DNA of 64,000 nucleotides from Protea cynaroides (lineage: Eukaryota > Streptophyta > Magnoliopsida > Proteales > Proteaceae): positions 33,661,758 through 33,725,757 of the forward strand of contig CM053266.1 of assembly GCA_028583415.1 (NCBI GenBank). The letters run 5' to 3'. Shown here piece by piece: positions 36,101-44,300 of the stretch (positions within the stretch are counted from its first letter, which is position 1; the number at the start of each line of letters is the position of its first letter). The translations under genes and the position numbers were made by a program. The notes under the pieces were generated by a model, which saw nothing but the letters and a program-made list of their open reading frames with translations, did no database searches and was not told the origin of the DNA.

Positions 36101-39100
36101 TTATTTCAAGATCTGAACTTTCAATCCACAAAGTTACCCATTTCTTAGACAACAGGTTTTTTAGGGGTCATGCTTTTGAATTCATTTTCAAAACAAAATT
36201 TTGGACACATAAAGCTCCTGTAAGAAAGGTTTAATGTACCCGTCCATTTTGGCTGATACATAACGGTAGTGGCCGGTACAGATACGATATGGTATCAATA
36301 CGATACTTATTTATTAAAAAAGTGTATTGAACTTGTATCAGCCAACATGAACCGATACTTACGGATACCTTGATGTATGAAAAACATGTTGCGCAGAAAA
36401 ACACATTGAAAAACACGATGACACCTATGTGCAGAGCCACCGGAGCAAGAAATGAAGAGGAAGAAGGTTAAGCAGCTGCAGCTGCCACAACTGCTGCTGC
36501 TGAACCAGGAAAAGTAGAAGGGGAAGAAGAAAACGAAGCAGCAGCAGCTGCCACTGAACCAGGTAAAGAAGAAGAGGAAGAAGGCAGCGAAGCGGTAAGC
36601 AGCCGCTGGCACTGAAGCAGGAGAAGACGACGAAAAATTGCAGACAAAGAAACTTACCGGCATTGCAGCCATTCTCGGTGGTCCTCTCTATCCAAAGATA
36701 GATGGGATAGCTGATGAATTCAGAGTGCTACTTCACAATATTAAACCTAGGTAGACCAGATCATACACAATAATGATGGATGAATGGTAAGAAGAAGACC
36801 AAGAGAGAGAATGTGTTGAACTGATTTCTCTTCCCCTCACACCCTTTATTTATAGAACAGGAGGGCGACAAGGTTAAGTCGGCTACAGCTTAGAGAAGCA
36901 GTAACCAACAGTACAAATAATGCCCAAGTATAATACTAGATGTCACTATATATGGTATTATGGTGAGACCTTACAAGAGAGTGCTAAACAACACTAAACT
37001 GAATATAACTTAAGACTTAACAATTACAAGCACAGCAAAGCACAATGGCAATATAATCCTTAATCGCATCCCAGTTAGAGACAAACACACATCGGTTAAA
37101 TTAATATTATGATTTGAAATCCCCGTTAGAGAACAGCACGTGGCAATAAACTTAATATTAAAATTAGAAACTTGGGTCTCAAACCTGGTCTTCCTTCCAA
37201 TAGAGTGTTATCTTTATACCCTTCCAAGCTGTTCTCCTCTACAAAGTTGAAGGTTTCTGTTGCTCTGTTTTATCTCTTTTTCTTTTTTTAAACGTGATTC
37301 TACATAGTGCCATGTATGAGAGCTCTGTACAGAATCTACAGATTACAAAAGCGAATTGTAATGTAAGTTATGGAATAAAAAATCAAACAAAATAAATAAA
37401 ACACACACTTTGGGCACAAGGCCAAACATGTACACAAAATTTGGGCACTAAATGATCCACCACATGAAGGATATTAGGTCCAACCACCCATAGTTGTCAA
37501 GGCCACCTAAGCATCCTGGCAGTTCTCTAGGTCCAAGGTGAGTAGTCGCCTAGTTGTCTAGGTGCTTAGTTCTGAAATCTGATGGGGAAGAAGGGTGAAA
37601 GAGAGAGAGAGAGAGAGAGGGGGGTCTAGTGTGGATACATCCCATTGTTTCCCTTCCCCTTTTTGTATCCATTTCTTTTAGGGGGTGGGCTTCCCTTTCT
37701 GGGTTGCCAGCTTTGTTTCTTTTGCAGTTGTGTTATTATATTCATTTATTCACCCCCCCCCCCCTTCTTTTCCCCCCTTTTATATGTGGAGGCCTACTCG
37801 ACCAAGGCGGTGTCCTAAAACCTTGCCCAACTGATATTATACCTGATACCGATACTTAAAAGGTTTCCTGTAGGGTTGGTGAAAAGCTTTCAAGGTTTAT
37901 TATTTCCTTGGTGCAGTGGGTTGCTGGACATCATTCATCTATGTAATCCCATTTGTTTTAGATCTGTCTTCAATGATGATGATGATGATGAGAAAGTTGA
38001 TGATTAATGTCAGCTAGTTTAAGTTAAGAAAAAGTCAACGCTCCTGCAGGATCTTTCTTTCCCCTCTCCCATGGCTACATTCCCTTGTATTATATTATTA
38101 TATTTTTTGAAAAGTTGAGGATCTTTGTATTGCAGAACAGAAACAGAAGCAAGTTAAGAATCTTTGTATTGCAAAAGAGCAAAGAAGCAACCACACTCAG
38201 GGTGCTATAAAAGTGTCGTGGTTAAAAATGGACCCTCTACACAAACCATGAAACCACCCCTTGTGAAATACATACACACACACACACACACACATAATGT
38301 TTATAGCTGTTTTAATCTCTGAGACCTTAGTGTAATCTGCCAGTTAATTGTCTTAAAGGTGAAACATTTATAGCTGTTTTCATTTCTGTGACCATAGTGT
38401 ACTTTGCCATTTAATTGTCTTAAAGGTGCAGGGGAGAAGCATGTTTAGAAGTTTAGCATAGAAATTTATCAATGGGCTGTGTTTGAGATCTTTTAACATC
38501 AATTATTTGCCATCTTTATGGTCTACAGAAGGATGGAAGGATACCTTCATCCACAGGTTGTAAGTGGCCTGTTGCAGCTGATGTTGAAAGCTTGGCATGG
38601 GATCCACACACTGAGCATTCATTTGTGGTGAGTTTCTTTCCAGACTCTGTCCAGATCCTTTTTAAGTTTTTGGTGGAAACTTTGTCTCATTACCGGCACT
38701 TAAAACACTCAGAACATCATTTTTGGTGAATGGTGAAGCATCCTTCCCTACCTTTGGGGTATTCATGACACTAAATGGAGCTGAAGTGATATTTTTATGT
38801 GGTGATGCGGGAACATGTCCCTTCAATCAATGAAATATATAGTATTTAGCAGCGCACTACCTGTTATTGCTTCAATGTCTAATTTTCAGAAAATTTGATC
38901 ATTTAGCTCTTGTTTGCTTATTGGGTAATAGCGATGATTTCTTGGTTACATATTTTCTTGAATGTTGATTCTTGACCATAGAGAGTGGTAGTTGATTGAA
39001 GATTTGCAGGTTATAAGGAACTTATGGTATTAAATGAGCCTGGACGTCCATAAAAGAGGGTACATTCAGACTAACTGGCTTATAAAGCTAGACTGGTTGC

Positions 39101-42100
39101 TAATGGCTGGGCATATTTTTGGCCTGCATCTGTACCTCTTTCTAAAACTTACTGCTGATTGAACTTTGGTGCTGACCGGCAAATATATGTGAAAATTCAT
39201 TCTAGATTTTTTGAATGTACTACTTTTATTTTGTGGCTTTCTGAACAGTTTGGAATGACTATAGCCAGTTTTCTGAGGTAAGATATGTTGAAGTACTCCA
39301 AATAAGTTTTCCAGCAGGTTTCAAGGAGCTTGTTGCGGCATTGTGGATGGATTTTGGACACCTCTGGGAATTTTTTTTTTTTGGAAGTTATTAAATGTGT
39401 TTATTGGCAATCCTTCTGTTCAATTTTGCTATTTTTGGATGGTTGTTGATTTTACTTTCGCTATGATTTTTGAACATTCTATTGGATCCTGATTATTGTC
39501 CTTTCTATGCTGTTTGTGCTCATTTGTCATGGGCTTTGAAGAATATTTGTTTCCTCTACTCTAATGGGATTTGGTAAATTTTCTTTGTGGCCTTCTGTTG
39601 AAGGACACTTCCATATGATCATGAATTTTTAAAAAGATATTTGATAGATGAGCAAAATGATCTCTTCTCATATAGTTACTGCCACCAAAATCATGCTCAT
39701 TATAATTACATTGGTACAATAAGGTTTAGCTGTAGTTAACATAGACTTTTGCATCTCATTATGTATTGAAATGGTAAAATGAATTACTGACATCGTATCA
39801 TTGAACTTGAGGCTGAGTATTTATCTATATTACAGAGAACAATACTGCATGTTAGCCCAATAAAACATTAACCAAATTAAATATACCTGAAATGGCAACA
39901 CATGCCGATTATCTCTTGGATATTTCATCTCTTCAGGGTAATTAACGACGAAGAATTTTTTTTTTCCAGTTTGATTGTCAAGCAAATTCTATTTCGTTGT
40001 TTTACTTATTTCATGTTTGTTGAGTTTAACTCCTGGGAGTAGTTGTTTAAAATGTGACACAATGAATCAACTGATACTGGAGAAGAGGGAAATAGATGGG
40101 TACACAACATTTGATCCCTAATTGACTCAGAAAGCACACAAGATTCTAATCATTGAGGTGGCCACCATAGGAGTCAGCATATTGAATGAGCTTGGGCATG
40201 ACAACCCTTGTAAATCTCAATATTGCATTTTGGAGAATCAGCTGCCATGGGGGATTTCAGATTGGTTATCTTTTGACCTTTGGTTGCTCTACTTTGTTTT
40301 TTTATTTTGTTCTTGGATTGAGTGATCTCTCCTTGCTTTGGAGCTTTGTATGCCTCCCTTTCTGTGAGTATCTTCTCCCTCTCAGATTATTCACCAGTTG
40401 AGAGATTGTTAGTTATATTATTATTGATTTGGTTTAGATGGCCTTTGGCTGGCTAGCTCTGAGCTCTGAGTGGATCATTTTTACAGTAAAGGAATCATTC
40501 TGACTTTTGGTCTGGGAATTTATATTGGGACCGGCCACATTAAATGATTGTTCCACTGAAGATTACGATATGTTCTGAACAGGGGTCAGTTTTGAACACA
40601 CTGCACATATGGCACTGCATCATATGGTTGTGTTTTAGTATGATCCCCCCCCGGTGCCCCGGTCAACAGATTTTTCTTTTTCTCTCTTCTTTCATTTTGA
40701 CACACAAGAATGATCTTCTTAAACCTGGCCCGCTATGTTCATAAAGATCGATCTTCTTCAATCTTGCCCATCCATCCACTTGTTTTGATAACCCAGTCAC
40801 TTTGGTTGACATGCTAGCCAAGCAAACTGGAGCATGCTAATATATGTTAAAGTTATTTTTTGACACAGATACATGTCTAATTGCAGTTCACAGGCCAAAG
40901 GTTATAAATAATATTTTAGACACCAATGTGCATTATAATATTACATTCATAATATATAGCCTGGATGGCTGCTCGTTGATGGTTTGATCGTTCCAGTTCA
41001 GTCGTTTAACTGGAAAACTGTTTTAATGATCAAATGATGAGTTAAATGGTTCAACTAGCTGGGCTGGACAGGGACTTTATTTCAAAGAATTGGTGCTTTG
41101 GTTAAATATATGTATATCTTTCTCATTTTCTCTTTTCTTTATTGTTGGCGTTTTTATTACATTTCTTTGAATCATCTCTGAATGTGTTTCTAGGTCAGTC
41201 TTGAGGATGGTACAGTTCAAGGTTTCGATATCCGGGCTGTTAAGTCTGACTCAACCTCTGGGTCCAAGCCAAGTTTCATTCTCCATGCACATGACAAAGC
41301 TGTTTGCGCTGTTTCCTATAATCCTACTGCACCTAATGTATGTCTTCCCACCACAAAAATTTCACTGGAGACTCTGTTGAAGTTGTTTTATTGCATGATT
41401 TAACCTCAATCCTGTGTTTTCCACAGCTTCTGGCAACAGGGTCCACAGATAAAATGGTAATCCTTAAGTTTTTCATAGCAATGGCCTTCACAATTCTAAG
41501 CCTTCTGATATTTTGGGTTTTGGCTTATGCCAATGAGTATTTTCACCTGTATATGCTGCAGGTAAAACTTTGGGATATTTCAAACAACCAACCTTCTTGT
41601 GTTGCATCCCGGAATCCTAAAGCTGTGAGTGATCCATTTTGTTTCTCTTCAAATAATTAGGTGTATAAATAAAATCTTACTTGACCTCATCCATATCTCA
41701 TAATTGCGACAATTTATGGTTGGATTATTTTTCTGGTAATTATTATGAATTATAACTTGAATTCGATTCTCCTAATCACAAAATGATTTCAACAATTTAT
41801 GGTGTTCTAATAAATATACATTCGAATTTGATTACGAACTGGTCAACTATTGTCAGATGATTCCTGCAAAAATGTCATTATAGGTGAACTGAAGCTTGCA
41901 TACTATAATCAACATAGAGGAAAAAAGCTATGATATGTAGATGTGTGTCATGTGTAGACACAAACCCAACAATCCAGAAACTGGAAAACCGCTGTCAAAT
42001 TTATGTTTGACACATACTTGATTCTGATCCCAAGGTCCATTACAAAAATCTAGAGGAGCCAAAACTTCAGAATTTTTCATATGAAAATAGATTTTTTTTT

Positions 42101-43818
42101 TTCATGTTCTAGCCTCGTTGTACTGAATAATTGTTTATTTGGATAGGTGAAACCACTGGTTCATTATGGCTATGTTTGGATGGCAATAAAAGAAAAGAAA
42201 AGAAAAATTTTGAAATAGGGGGAGAGAGAGAGCCACATAAAGTGATCGTTGTTCATCATTATTTTTATCTTATGCTGTTTTTTGTTTTGTTTTAATTTAC
42301 CCTATTTTTTTTTATTCTTTTCTCCACATCTAAACTTAGCCTATATTATGTAATGTGTTCATAAAGCAAGCCAAAGGGGAACAAGCTTAAAAAAATCATA
42401 GGGAAACGAGTTTACAAAAATCTGAGGACCTTTAGGAAACATTAACGTAGTAGCATGTTAAAACATATGATCAGAAGCAGAATGTATGTTGATCCATTTA
42501 TATGCAAGAAATACTCATCAATGTATGCACAAATATCTAACTGTGTGCACACTAATGCCCAAACAACACGCATAGACACACTCGAGGAACCTACAATAGG
42601 GAGGTATGCTACATGGCAGACCTGAACACCAAATAAGGTATAACAGAGAAAAGAAAGAATGGGAGAAAGAGGTGATCAATCAGGAAAGAAAACCTAACCC
42701 ACGGATCCTATGCATATTTTTGAAGTTCTAATGCCCCTACTTAATAGAGTACTGATCCAGTACTCCTCGCAACATGATCCAGTACAACTCTACTAAATAG
42801 AGTAAGTGATTTAAGTACTTCTTGCCAACAAAAAGATTTTAGAGGAGTCTTGTAAGCTGATCTTCCGAATTACAAAAACTCACGTGAAACAATAATCGGC
42901 TTTATATTCTCCTTGGACTTAATTCTGTTATAAATGGGTTGAGCCAAAAATAGGAATTTGTAGTCAACTGGTTTCATTTCTCAGCCATGTGTTGGGCCTT
43001 GGGTGTGGCTTGAGACAAATAAGCCTGAGTCAGATCAGCCAAATGGCTCCATCATGCAAGTGTCTCATTTCAGCAGAGAGCAAGTAAATACTTATCTACT
43101 ATTTTATTGTATTTAGGGCAGTATGCTCTTTTTGTGCAGGTCTTCATCTTCTTATACTATCTGAGGCATACATCTTTTCTTAGTCCATTAAGTCTCATCC
43201 AAGCCACATTCCTTTCGTGTTGTTGAACTTTCTTAGTTGGCACATCCTCACTTTATCACATAGTACAAGGTCTAACATGTAGTTTGCTGTGATGCTTCAG
43301 TTTCATGTTTGTTCTTTCCTATTCTTTTCATGTTCATTTTGACATCCTTATCTTTATATAAGAAAATTTTGTTTTGAAGCATTCTGCATACTGAGTTCAT
43401 AAAAGTTGAGTTTTTGTAGCGTTGTTCATATGCAGAAAGCTAAGCATGGGGTCCCACCTTCATATTTCTTTTTGTACCGTACTTATTTTGTCTTACCTGC
43501 ATTGATTTGAGATGGTTTTCCATTGCCTGGGCTGGAATTTTGTCAGGGAGCCATCTTTTCCATTTCCTTCTCGGTGGACAGCCCCTTCCAGCTAGCTATT
43601 GGAGGCTCCAAGGGAAGATTGGAGGTGAGTAATGTCATCATCCTCCTGGAAAACACACACCAAAATAACCTTTTCCAAGAAAATTCTTAAAATTTAGGAT
43701 TAATTATAATCCTCCCAAAAATTTGCAGGTATGGAACACATTATCTGAAGCTGCGGTGGCACGAAGATATGGGAACTATAACAGTCAAAACGTGAAACCC
43801 CCAGCAGAATCATCATGA
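10868..43818 (+). CDS. PWP1: PWP1 homologue, WD-repeat ribosome-biogenesis protein (16 coding exons)
   Basis: The joined coding exons are 10868-10986, 22103-22305, 22574-22653, 22745-22843, 22934-23057, 23904-23962, 24049-24114, 26436-26506, 26608-26704, 35446-35520, 38529-38627, 41194-41337, 41427-41456, 41562-41624, 43547-43624 and 43729-43818. They sum to 1497 nt, giving 498 residues with phase kept at every junction. Family knowledge: PWP1 is a nucleolar WD40 protein needed for large-subunit pre-rRNA maturation. Visible features are the MIAAISWVPKG start typical of plant PWP1, an acidic stretch at residues 41-60 and another near 135-145, and a basic KKKKKGKKK patch near 243-251. WD-type repeats follow: AIEIWDL near 221-227, NSVKIWDVATGT near 284-295, GSFDHSVV near 323-330, DKMVKLWDISN near 419-429 and LEVW near 468-471. 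The length fits plant homologues. Oddities are two GC-AG introns, a 30-nt exon, and transposon-filled introns of 11.1 and 8.7 kb. The start at 10868 was chosen because the in-frame ATG at 10793 lies inside the leader intron. Confidence 0.93.
11385..11437 (-). mobile_element. RTE LINE 3'-end scrap
   Basis: CAACAACAACAACAAAGCCT followed by TATCCCAATT is the reverse complement of the RTE 3' tail seen at 3180 and 35140. Only about 50 bp are present: an extreme 5'-truncated insertion in PWP1 intron 2. Confidence 0.6.
12078..12122. repeat. (CT)n microsatellite in PWP1 intron 2
   Basis: About 22 uninterrupted CT units follow a C-rich run. Confidence 0.95.
12802..13453. mobile_element. Non-autonomous hAT MITE with 8-bp target duplication
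   Basis: Termini are TAAGGGTGTCAA and TTGACACCCTTA. The 8-bp direct flanks are both GGTGCATT (12794-12801 and 13454-13461). The interior is GC-rich with many CCCG and GGCC words and has no coding capacity. It is inserted inside the L1 palm region, so it is younger than the L1. Confidence 0.9.
13709..15853 (+). mobile_element. Copia LTR retrotransposon 1, internally deleted
   Basis: The 5' LTR remnant (13709-13832) matches the first part of the 3' LTR (15673-15853). The latter starts TGTTATGAATG and ends GATTCAACA. Target duplication is TTCTC on both sides (13704-13708 and 15854-15858), splitting the L1 FSKAN codons. Gag starts at the ATG at 13835 (MENLTIPVNATKLDGGNYLM). A zinc knuckle CEHCDKPWHTKDTC lies near 14538, a protease DSGATDHM near 14890, and an integrase start (CEACILPKQTRSS, then HFDVWGPA) near 15390-15490. 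The rest of integrase, RT and RNase H are missing, and the sequence jumps to DIYAPT-stop and a GAGGGGGG polypurine tract. The end of the 5' LTR, the primer site and the leader are also missing. The 5' LTR starts TA instead of TG. Confidence 0.88.
13835..15660 (+). pseudogene. Copia gag-protease-integrase remnant
   Basis: This is a broken polyprotein. Gag is readable in three frames between 13835 and 14420, with stops at 14015 and 14094. The zinc knuckle is near 14538. The open stretch 14631-15335 carries the aspartic protease motif NPWIVDSGATDHM near its residue 88 and the conserved SVLHVPKFNINL segment. Integrase sequence follows in another frame. There is no reverse transcriptase. Confidence 0.8.
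19149..19480. repeat. hAT-MITE-like insertion within Copia 2
   Basis: Two CATAGTT(C/T)TAAATCT(C/T) starts (about 19149 and 19280) are followed by GAGATCTC, GGCGAGATATCGGCGAGATC and related words. These resemble the termini of the full hAT element at 55917-61165 (CATAGTTTTAAAACTCG and its ACCGAGATTTCGAACTATG end). The right terminus is not clean. The two starts come from a local tandem duplication. Confidence 0.4.
19853..19889. repeat. (AAGAAGC)n tandem repeat in Copia 2 RNase H
   Basis: About five copies of the 7-mer AAGAAGC expand the RNase H coding segment between SKKQEA and the AIVARSSVEAE block, breaking the frame. Confidence 0.8.
20622..20687. repeat. TG / poly-T / GGGT simple-repeat tract in Copia 2 LTR
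   Basis: A (TG)n run, about 20 T and a GGGTGGGTGGGTGGGGGGAG stretch lengthen LTR 2 (529 bp) relative to LTR 1 (424 bp). Confidence 0.85.
21392..22102 (+). other. PWP1: Remaining PWP1 intron 2 sequence
   Basis: Host intron between the L1 poly(A) tail and the exon 3 acceptor. No further element is recognised. Confidence 0.5.
22103..22305 (+). CDS. PWP1: PWP1 exon 3
   Basis: Acceptor GTTGTGCAG. Encodes the acidic segment SGDSENEENEEDEDMDVDS, the VAHAIAAADALG helix and LTEALKELDMDHYDEEDD. The donor is GTATCT at 22306, after the first base of a Gly codon. Confidence 0.92.
22574..22653 (+). CDS. PWP1: PWP1 exon 4
   Basis: Acceptor GTCACCTCAG. Encodes GIEIFSTGLGDTYYQSND followed by MDPYLKDKN. This block is strongly conserved in plant PWP1. 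The donor is GTAATC and the exon ends in phase 0. Confidence 0.92.
22745..22843 (+). CDS. PWP1: PWP1 exon 5, followed by a GC-AG intron
   Basis: Encodes DDNDDEEIEDM, TIKPSDAVIVCARNEDD and VSHLE. It ends in GAG followed by GCATGT, a GC donor. Using the only nearby GT (22848) would add four bases and hit TGA within four codons. The protein match (HLE joined to VWI) also fixes the boundary. Confidence 0.88.
22934..23057 (+). CDS. PWP1: PWP1 exon 6
   Basis: Acceptor AATTTGCAG. Encodes VWIIEDSEDGDPNMYVHHDI and LPAFPLCTAWLDCPLKVGDK. The donor is GTACAC after the first base of a Gly codon. Confidence 0.92.
23058..23903 (+). other. PWP1: PWP1 intron 6
   Basis: An 846-nt intron with GTACAC donor and GGCAG acceptor. 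I see no element or RNA gene in it. Confidence 0.6.
23904..23962 (+). CDS. PWP1: PWP1 exon 7
   Basis: Acceptor GTATTGGCAG. Encodes GNFIAVGSMEPAIEIWDLDL, the first clear WD signature. The donor is GTTTGT at 23963. An alternative U12-like boundary 13 nt downstream was considered and rejected. Confidence 0.85.
24049..24114 (+). CDS. PWP1: PWP1 exon 8
   Basis: Encodes IDEVQPFAILGGIAKKKKKG plus KK, a linker ending in a lysine-rich patch that may act as a nuclear or nucleolar signal (inference). The donor GTCTGC is weak. Confidence 0.88.
24115..26435 (+). other. PWP1: PWP1 intron 8
   Basis: A 2.3-kb intron. The only structure noted is a 22-bp direct duplication of GTCCATTCAG(A/C)AAAACTGTG near 25955-26000. 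The open frames here have no recognisable family. Confidence 0.5.
26436..26506 (+). CDS. PWP1: PWP1 exon 9
   Basis: Acceptor TTTCTTGCTAG. Encodes KSVKYMKDSHTDSVLGLDWN and KEF plus AG of a split Arg codon. The donor is GTAGCT. Confidence 0.92.
26608..26704 (+). CDS. PWP1: PWP1 exon 10, followed by a second GC-AG intron
   Basis: Encodes RNVLASASADNSVKIWDVAT and GTCNVTMEHHTDK, a canonical WD40 repeat. The exon ends AAG followed by GCATGA. No GT lies nearby, and reading through gives an immediate TGA. The next exon is 8.7 kb away. Confidence 0.9.
26705..27156 (+). other. PWP1: PWP1 intron 10, 5' part
   Basis: This begins with the GC donor GCATGA. Near 26990-27030 the text TTCTGATGAATTTTATCTTTG followed by poly(A) looks like the 3' end of a short retroposed sequence, without further support. 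Confidence 0.4.
27157..27255. mobile_element. Small hAT MITE (CATAGTTGTCAA family), copy 1
   Basis: A 99-bp element with termini CATAGTTGTCAA and TTAACAACTATG, flanked by 8-bp duplications AACTGGAT (27149-27156 and 27256-27263). The interior is rich in GGCGCC and AAGGCG words. It has no coding sequence. Confidence 0.88.
27695..29230 (-). pseudogene. Copia 3 reverse transcriptase and RNase H remnant
   Basis: RT begins within 29230-28877 (ETWNLVDLPTGKKPVGCKWV) and continues in 28941-28315. The latter has QLDVMNAFLHGELEEEVYM, CKLKKSLYGLKQFPRAWF and the catalytic VYVDDIVL box, then FLGKEFEVKNLGKLRYFFGI. RNase H lies at 27964-27701 (SSAEVEFRAMAQGICELLWL, and SDNKIAISIAHN with HIETDRHFIKEK). Frame breaks occur near 28930, 28260 and 28020. 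Confidence 0.88.
29793..31895 (-). pseudogene. Copia 3 gag, protease and integrase remnant
   Basis: Gag lies at about 31895-31326 (FTIPVNTTKLDG, then AVQKKITATVQNELTVSEYY). A zinc-knuckle region is near 31210-31160. The protease is at 30900-30840 (NPWIIDSGATDHMPDN). The GAG-pre-integrase zinc finger is at 30530-30375 (LHQWHQRLGHPSF, then CETCILTKQT). The integrase C-part is at 29978-29793 (FAKNVPPQFWSDAVLTAAYL, then INRVP). The reading frame is broken at several places. Confidence 0.85.
33160..35164 (+). mobile_element. RTE-type LINE, degenerate (copy 2), in PWP1 intron 10
   Basis: This shares its order of blocks with copy 1: VSEVKEALRRMNVSKTSGLD at 33468, EVPIEIWKSLGIYGVYWLTK, NNYRGIKLMTHTM at 33690, FGFMPGKSI near 33790, the HMVFIDLEKTYDRVP block near 33880, and FVDDIVLVDE (ADD decayed to VDD) near 34160. 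The 3' end is GGGATAAGGTTTTGTTGTTG. It is interrupted by a hAT MITE at 34507-34662 and has a roughly 61-bp internal duplication (GGAGGCCTTTAGATGCTCCA twice, near 34879 and 34941). It is in the sense orientation relative to PWP1. Confidence 0.85.
34507..34662. mobile_element. Small hAT MITE (CATAGTTGTCAA family), copy 2
   Basis: A 156-bp element with termini CATAGTTGTCAA and TTGACAACTATG, flanked by 8-bp duplications GCTATGAT (34499-34506 and 34663-34670). It is nested inside RTE copy 2. The interior has the same GGCGCC and GCCTTGG words as the copy at 27157-27255. Confidence 0.9.
35446..35520 (+). CDS. PWP1: PWP1 exon 11
   Basis: Acceptor CTTCTCACAG. Encodes VQAVAWNHHVPQVILSGSFD and HSVVM, which continues the EHHT-K/VQAVAWN block of the family. 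The donor is GTAATA. Confidence 0.92.
35521..38528 (+). other. PWP1: PWP1 intron 11
   Basis: A 3.0-kb intron. It holds a small foldback (36249-36345), a CAGCAG/GAAGAA-rich low-complexity stretch (36440-36640) and a one-ended CATAGTTGTCAA MITE relic (from 37489). It also has (GA)n near 37603-37620, a C-run near 37754-37764 and (AC)n near 38270-38293. A CTATAAATAAAG on the minus strand near 36846 hints at an antisense LTR, without other support. Confidence 0.5.
36249..36345. repeat. Foldback element with 11-bp terminal inverted repeats
   Basis: TTGGCTGATAC at 36249-36259 is the exact reverse complement of GTATCAGCCAA at 36335-36345. Between them are GGTACAGATACGATATGGTA and similar words. No clear target duplication was identified. 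Confidence 0.5.
38529..38627 (+). CDS. PWP1: PWP1 exon 12
   Basis: Acceptor GGTCTACAG. Encodes KDGRIPSSTGCKWPVAADVE and SLAWDPHTEHSFV. The donor is GTGAGT. Confidence 0.92.
38628..41193 (+). other. PWP1: PWP1 intron 12
   Basis: A 2.6-kb intron with no recognisable element. The open frames are short and belong to no known family. Confidence 0.5.
41194..41337 (+). CDS. PWP1: PWP1 exon 13
   Basis: Acceptor TGTTTCTAG. Encodes VSLEDGTVQGFDIRAVKSDS, then FILHAHDKAVCAVSYNPTAP and N. The donor is GTATGT. Confidence 0.92.
41427..41456 (+). CDS. PWP1: PWP1 exon 14 (30-nt micro-exon)
   Basis: Acceptor TTTTCCACAG, donor GTAATC. Encodes LLATGSTDKM in phase 0, the D-strand part of a WD repeat that is completed by VKLWDIS in the next exon. 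Confidence 0.9.
41562..41624 (+). CDS. PWP1: PWP1 exon 15
   Basis: Acceptor ATATGCTGCAG. Encodes VKLWDISNNQPSCVASRNPK and A. The donor is GTGAGT. Confidence 0.92.
41625..43546 (+). other. PWP1: PWP1 intron 15
   Basis: A 1.9-kb intron. Nothing beyond AT-rich non-coding sequence is recognised. Confidence 0.5.
43547..43624 (+). CDS. PWP1: PWP1 exon 16
   Basis: Acceptor ATTTTGTCAG. Encodes GAIFSISFSVDSPFQLAIGG and SKGRLE. The donor is GTGAGT. Confidence 0.92.
43729..43818 (+). CDS. PWP1: PWP1 exon 17 (last)
   Basis: Acceptor AATTTGCAG. Encodes VWNTLSEAAVARRYGNYNSQ and NVKPPAESS, then TGA. It closes the last WD blade with the conserved VW...V-RRYG ending. Confidence 0.92.
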   Translation, partial: VWNTLSEAAVARRYGNYNSQNVKPPAESS

Positions 43819-44300
43819 TGCAATTGGAGAAGACATAGAAGTACTTATTCAATGGCAGCCAGCAACTAAAGTAATGATGAAGGAAAGCCTATTATTTAAT
43901 ATCCAGTAATGGGTTTGTGAGTGGGGATGCTAAGGAGACCCTTTCGAACATAACCTTAGAAACCACCAGTCCATCTGGTTTGATTCCTGGCATGAAAACC
44001 AAGTGGTTATACTGGAAACGGGCCCCTTGGTTCAGTGATCTGGATTTTAATACCATAGGTTTTTAGTATCTTATGAGCGGAAATGCTTAACTAGACCACC
44101 CTGAAAGTGGTTCCCAAAGGAACTGCTGTTTTGGAATCAAGTGCGGCCAAAAGAAGCCCTGTGGATGCTTTCATTTGTATTTTTTTCTGAGGGCAGGACC
44201 TAGGCACCACTCCTGAGTTCAATTTTGAGTGCTTGTTACATATAATTGAGTGTGTTCAAAATTTATTTTTTTTAATTCATTTTTTATGAAAGATTATCTT
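43819..44300 (+). other. PWP1: Probable PWP1 3'UTR
   Basis: No exact AATAAA is present. T-rich and AAAATTTATTTTTTTT-like sequence near 44258-44275 could be the 3'-end region. The end is a guess. Confidence 0.35.

Noticed and set aside
36307..36672. 121-codon minus-strand frame rich in Phe, Ser and Cys.
   Set aside because: It is the complement of GAAGAA/CAGCAG low-complexity sequence within PWP1 intron 11, with no domain. It looks like an artefact of composition.
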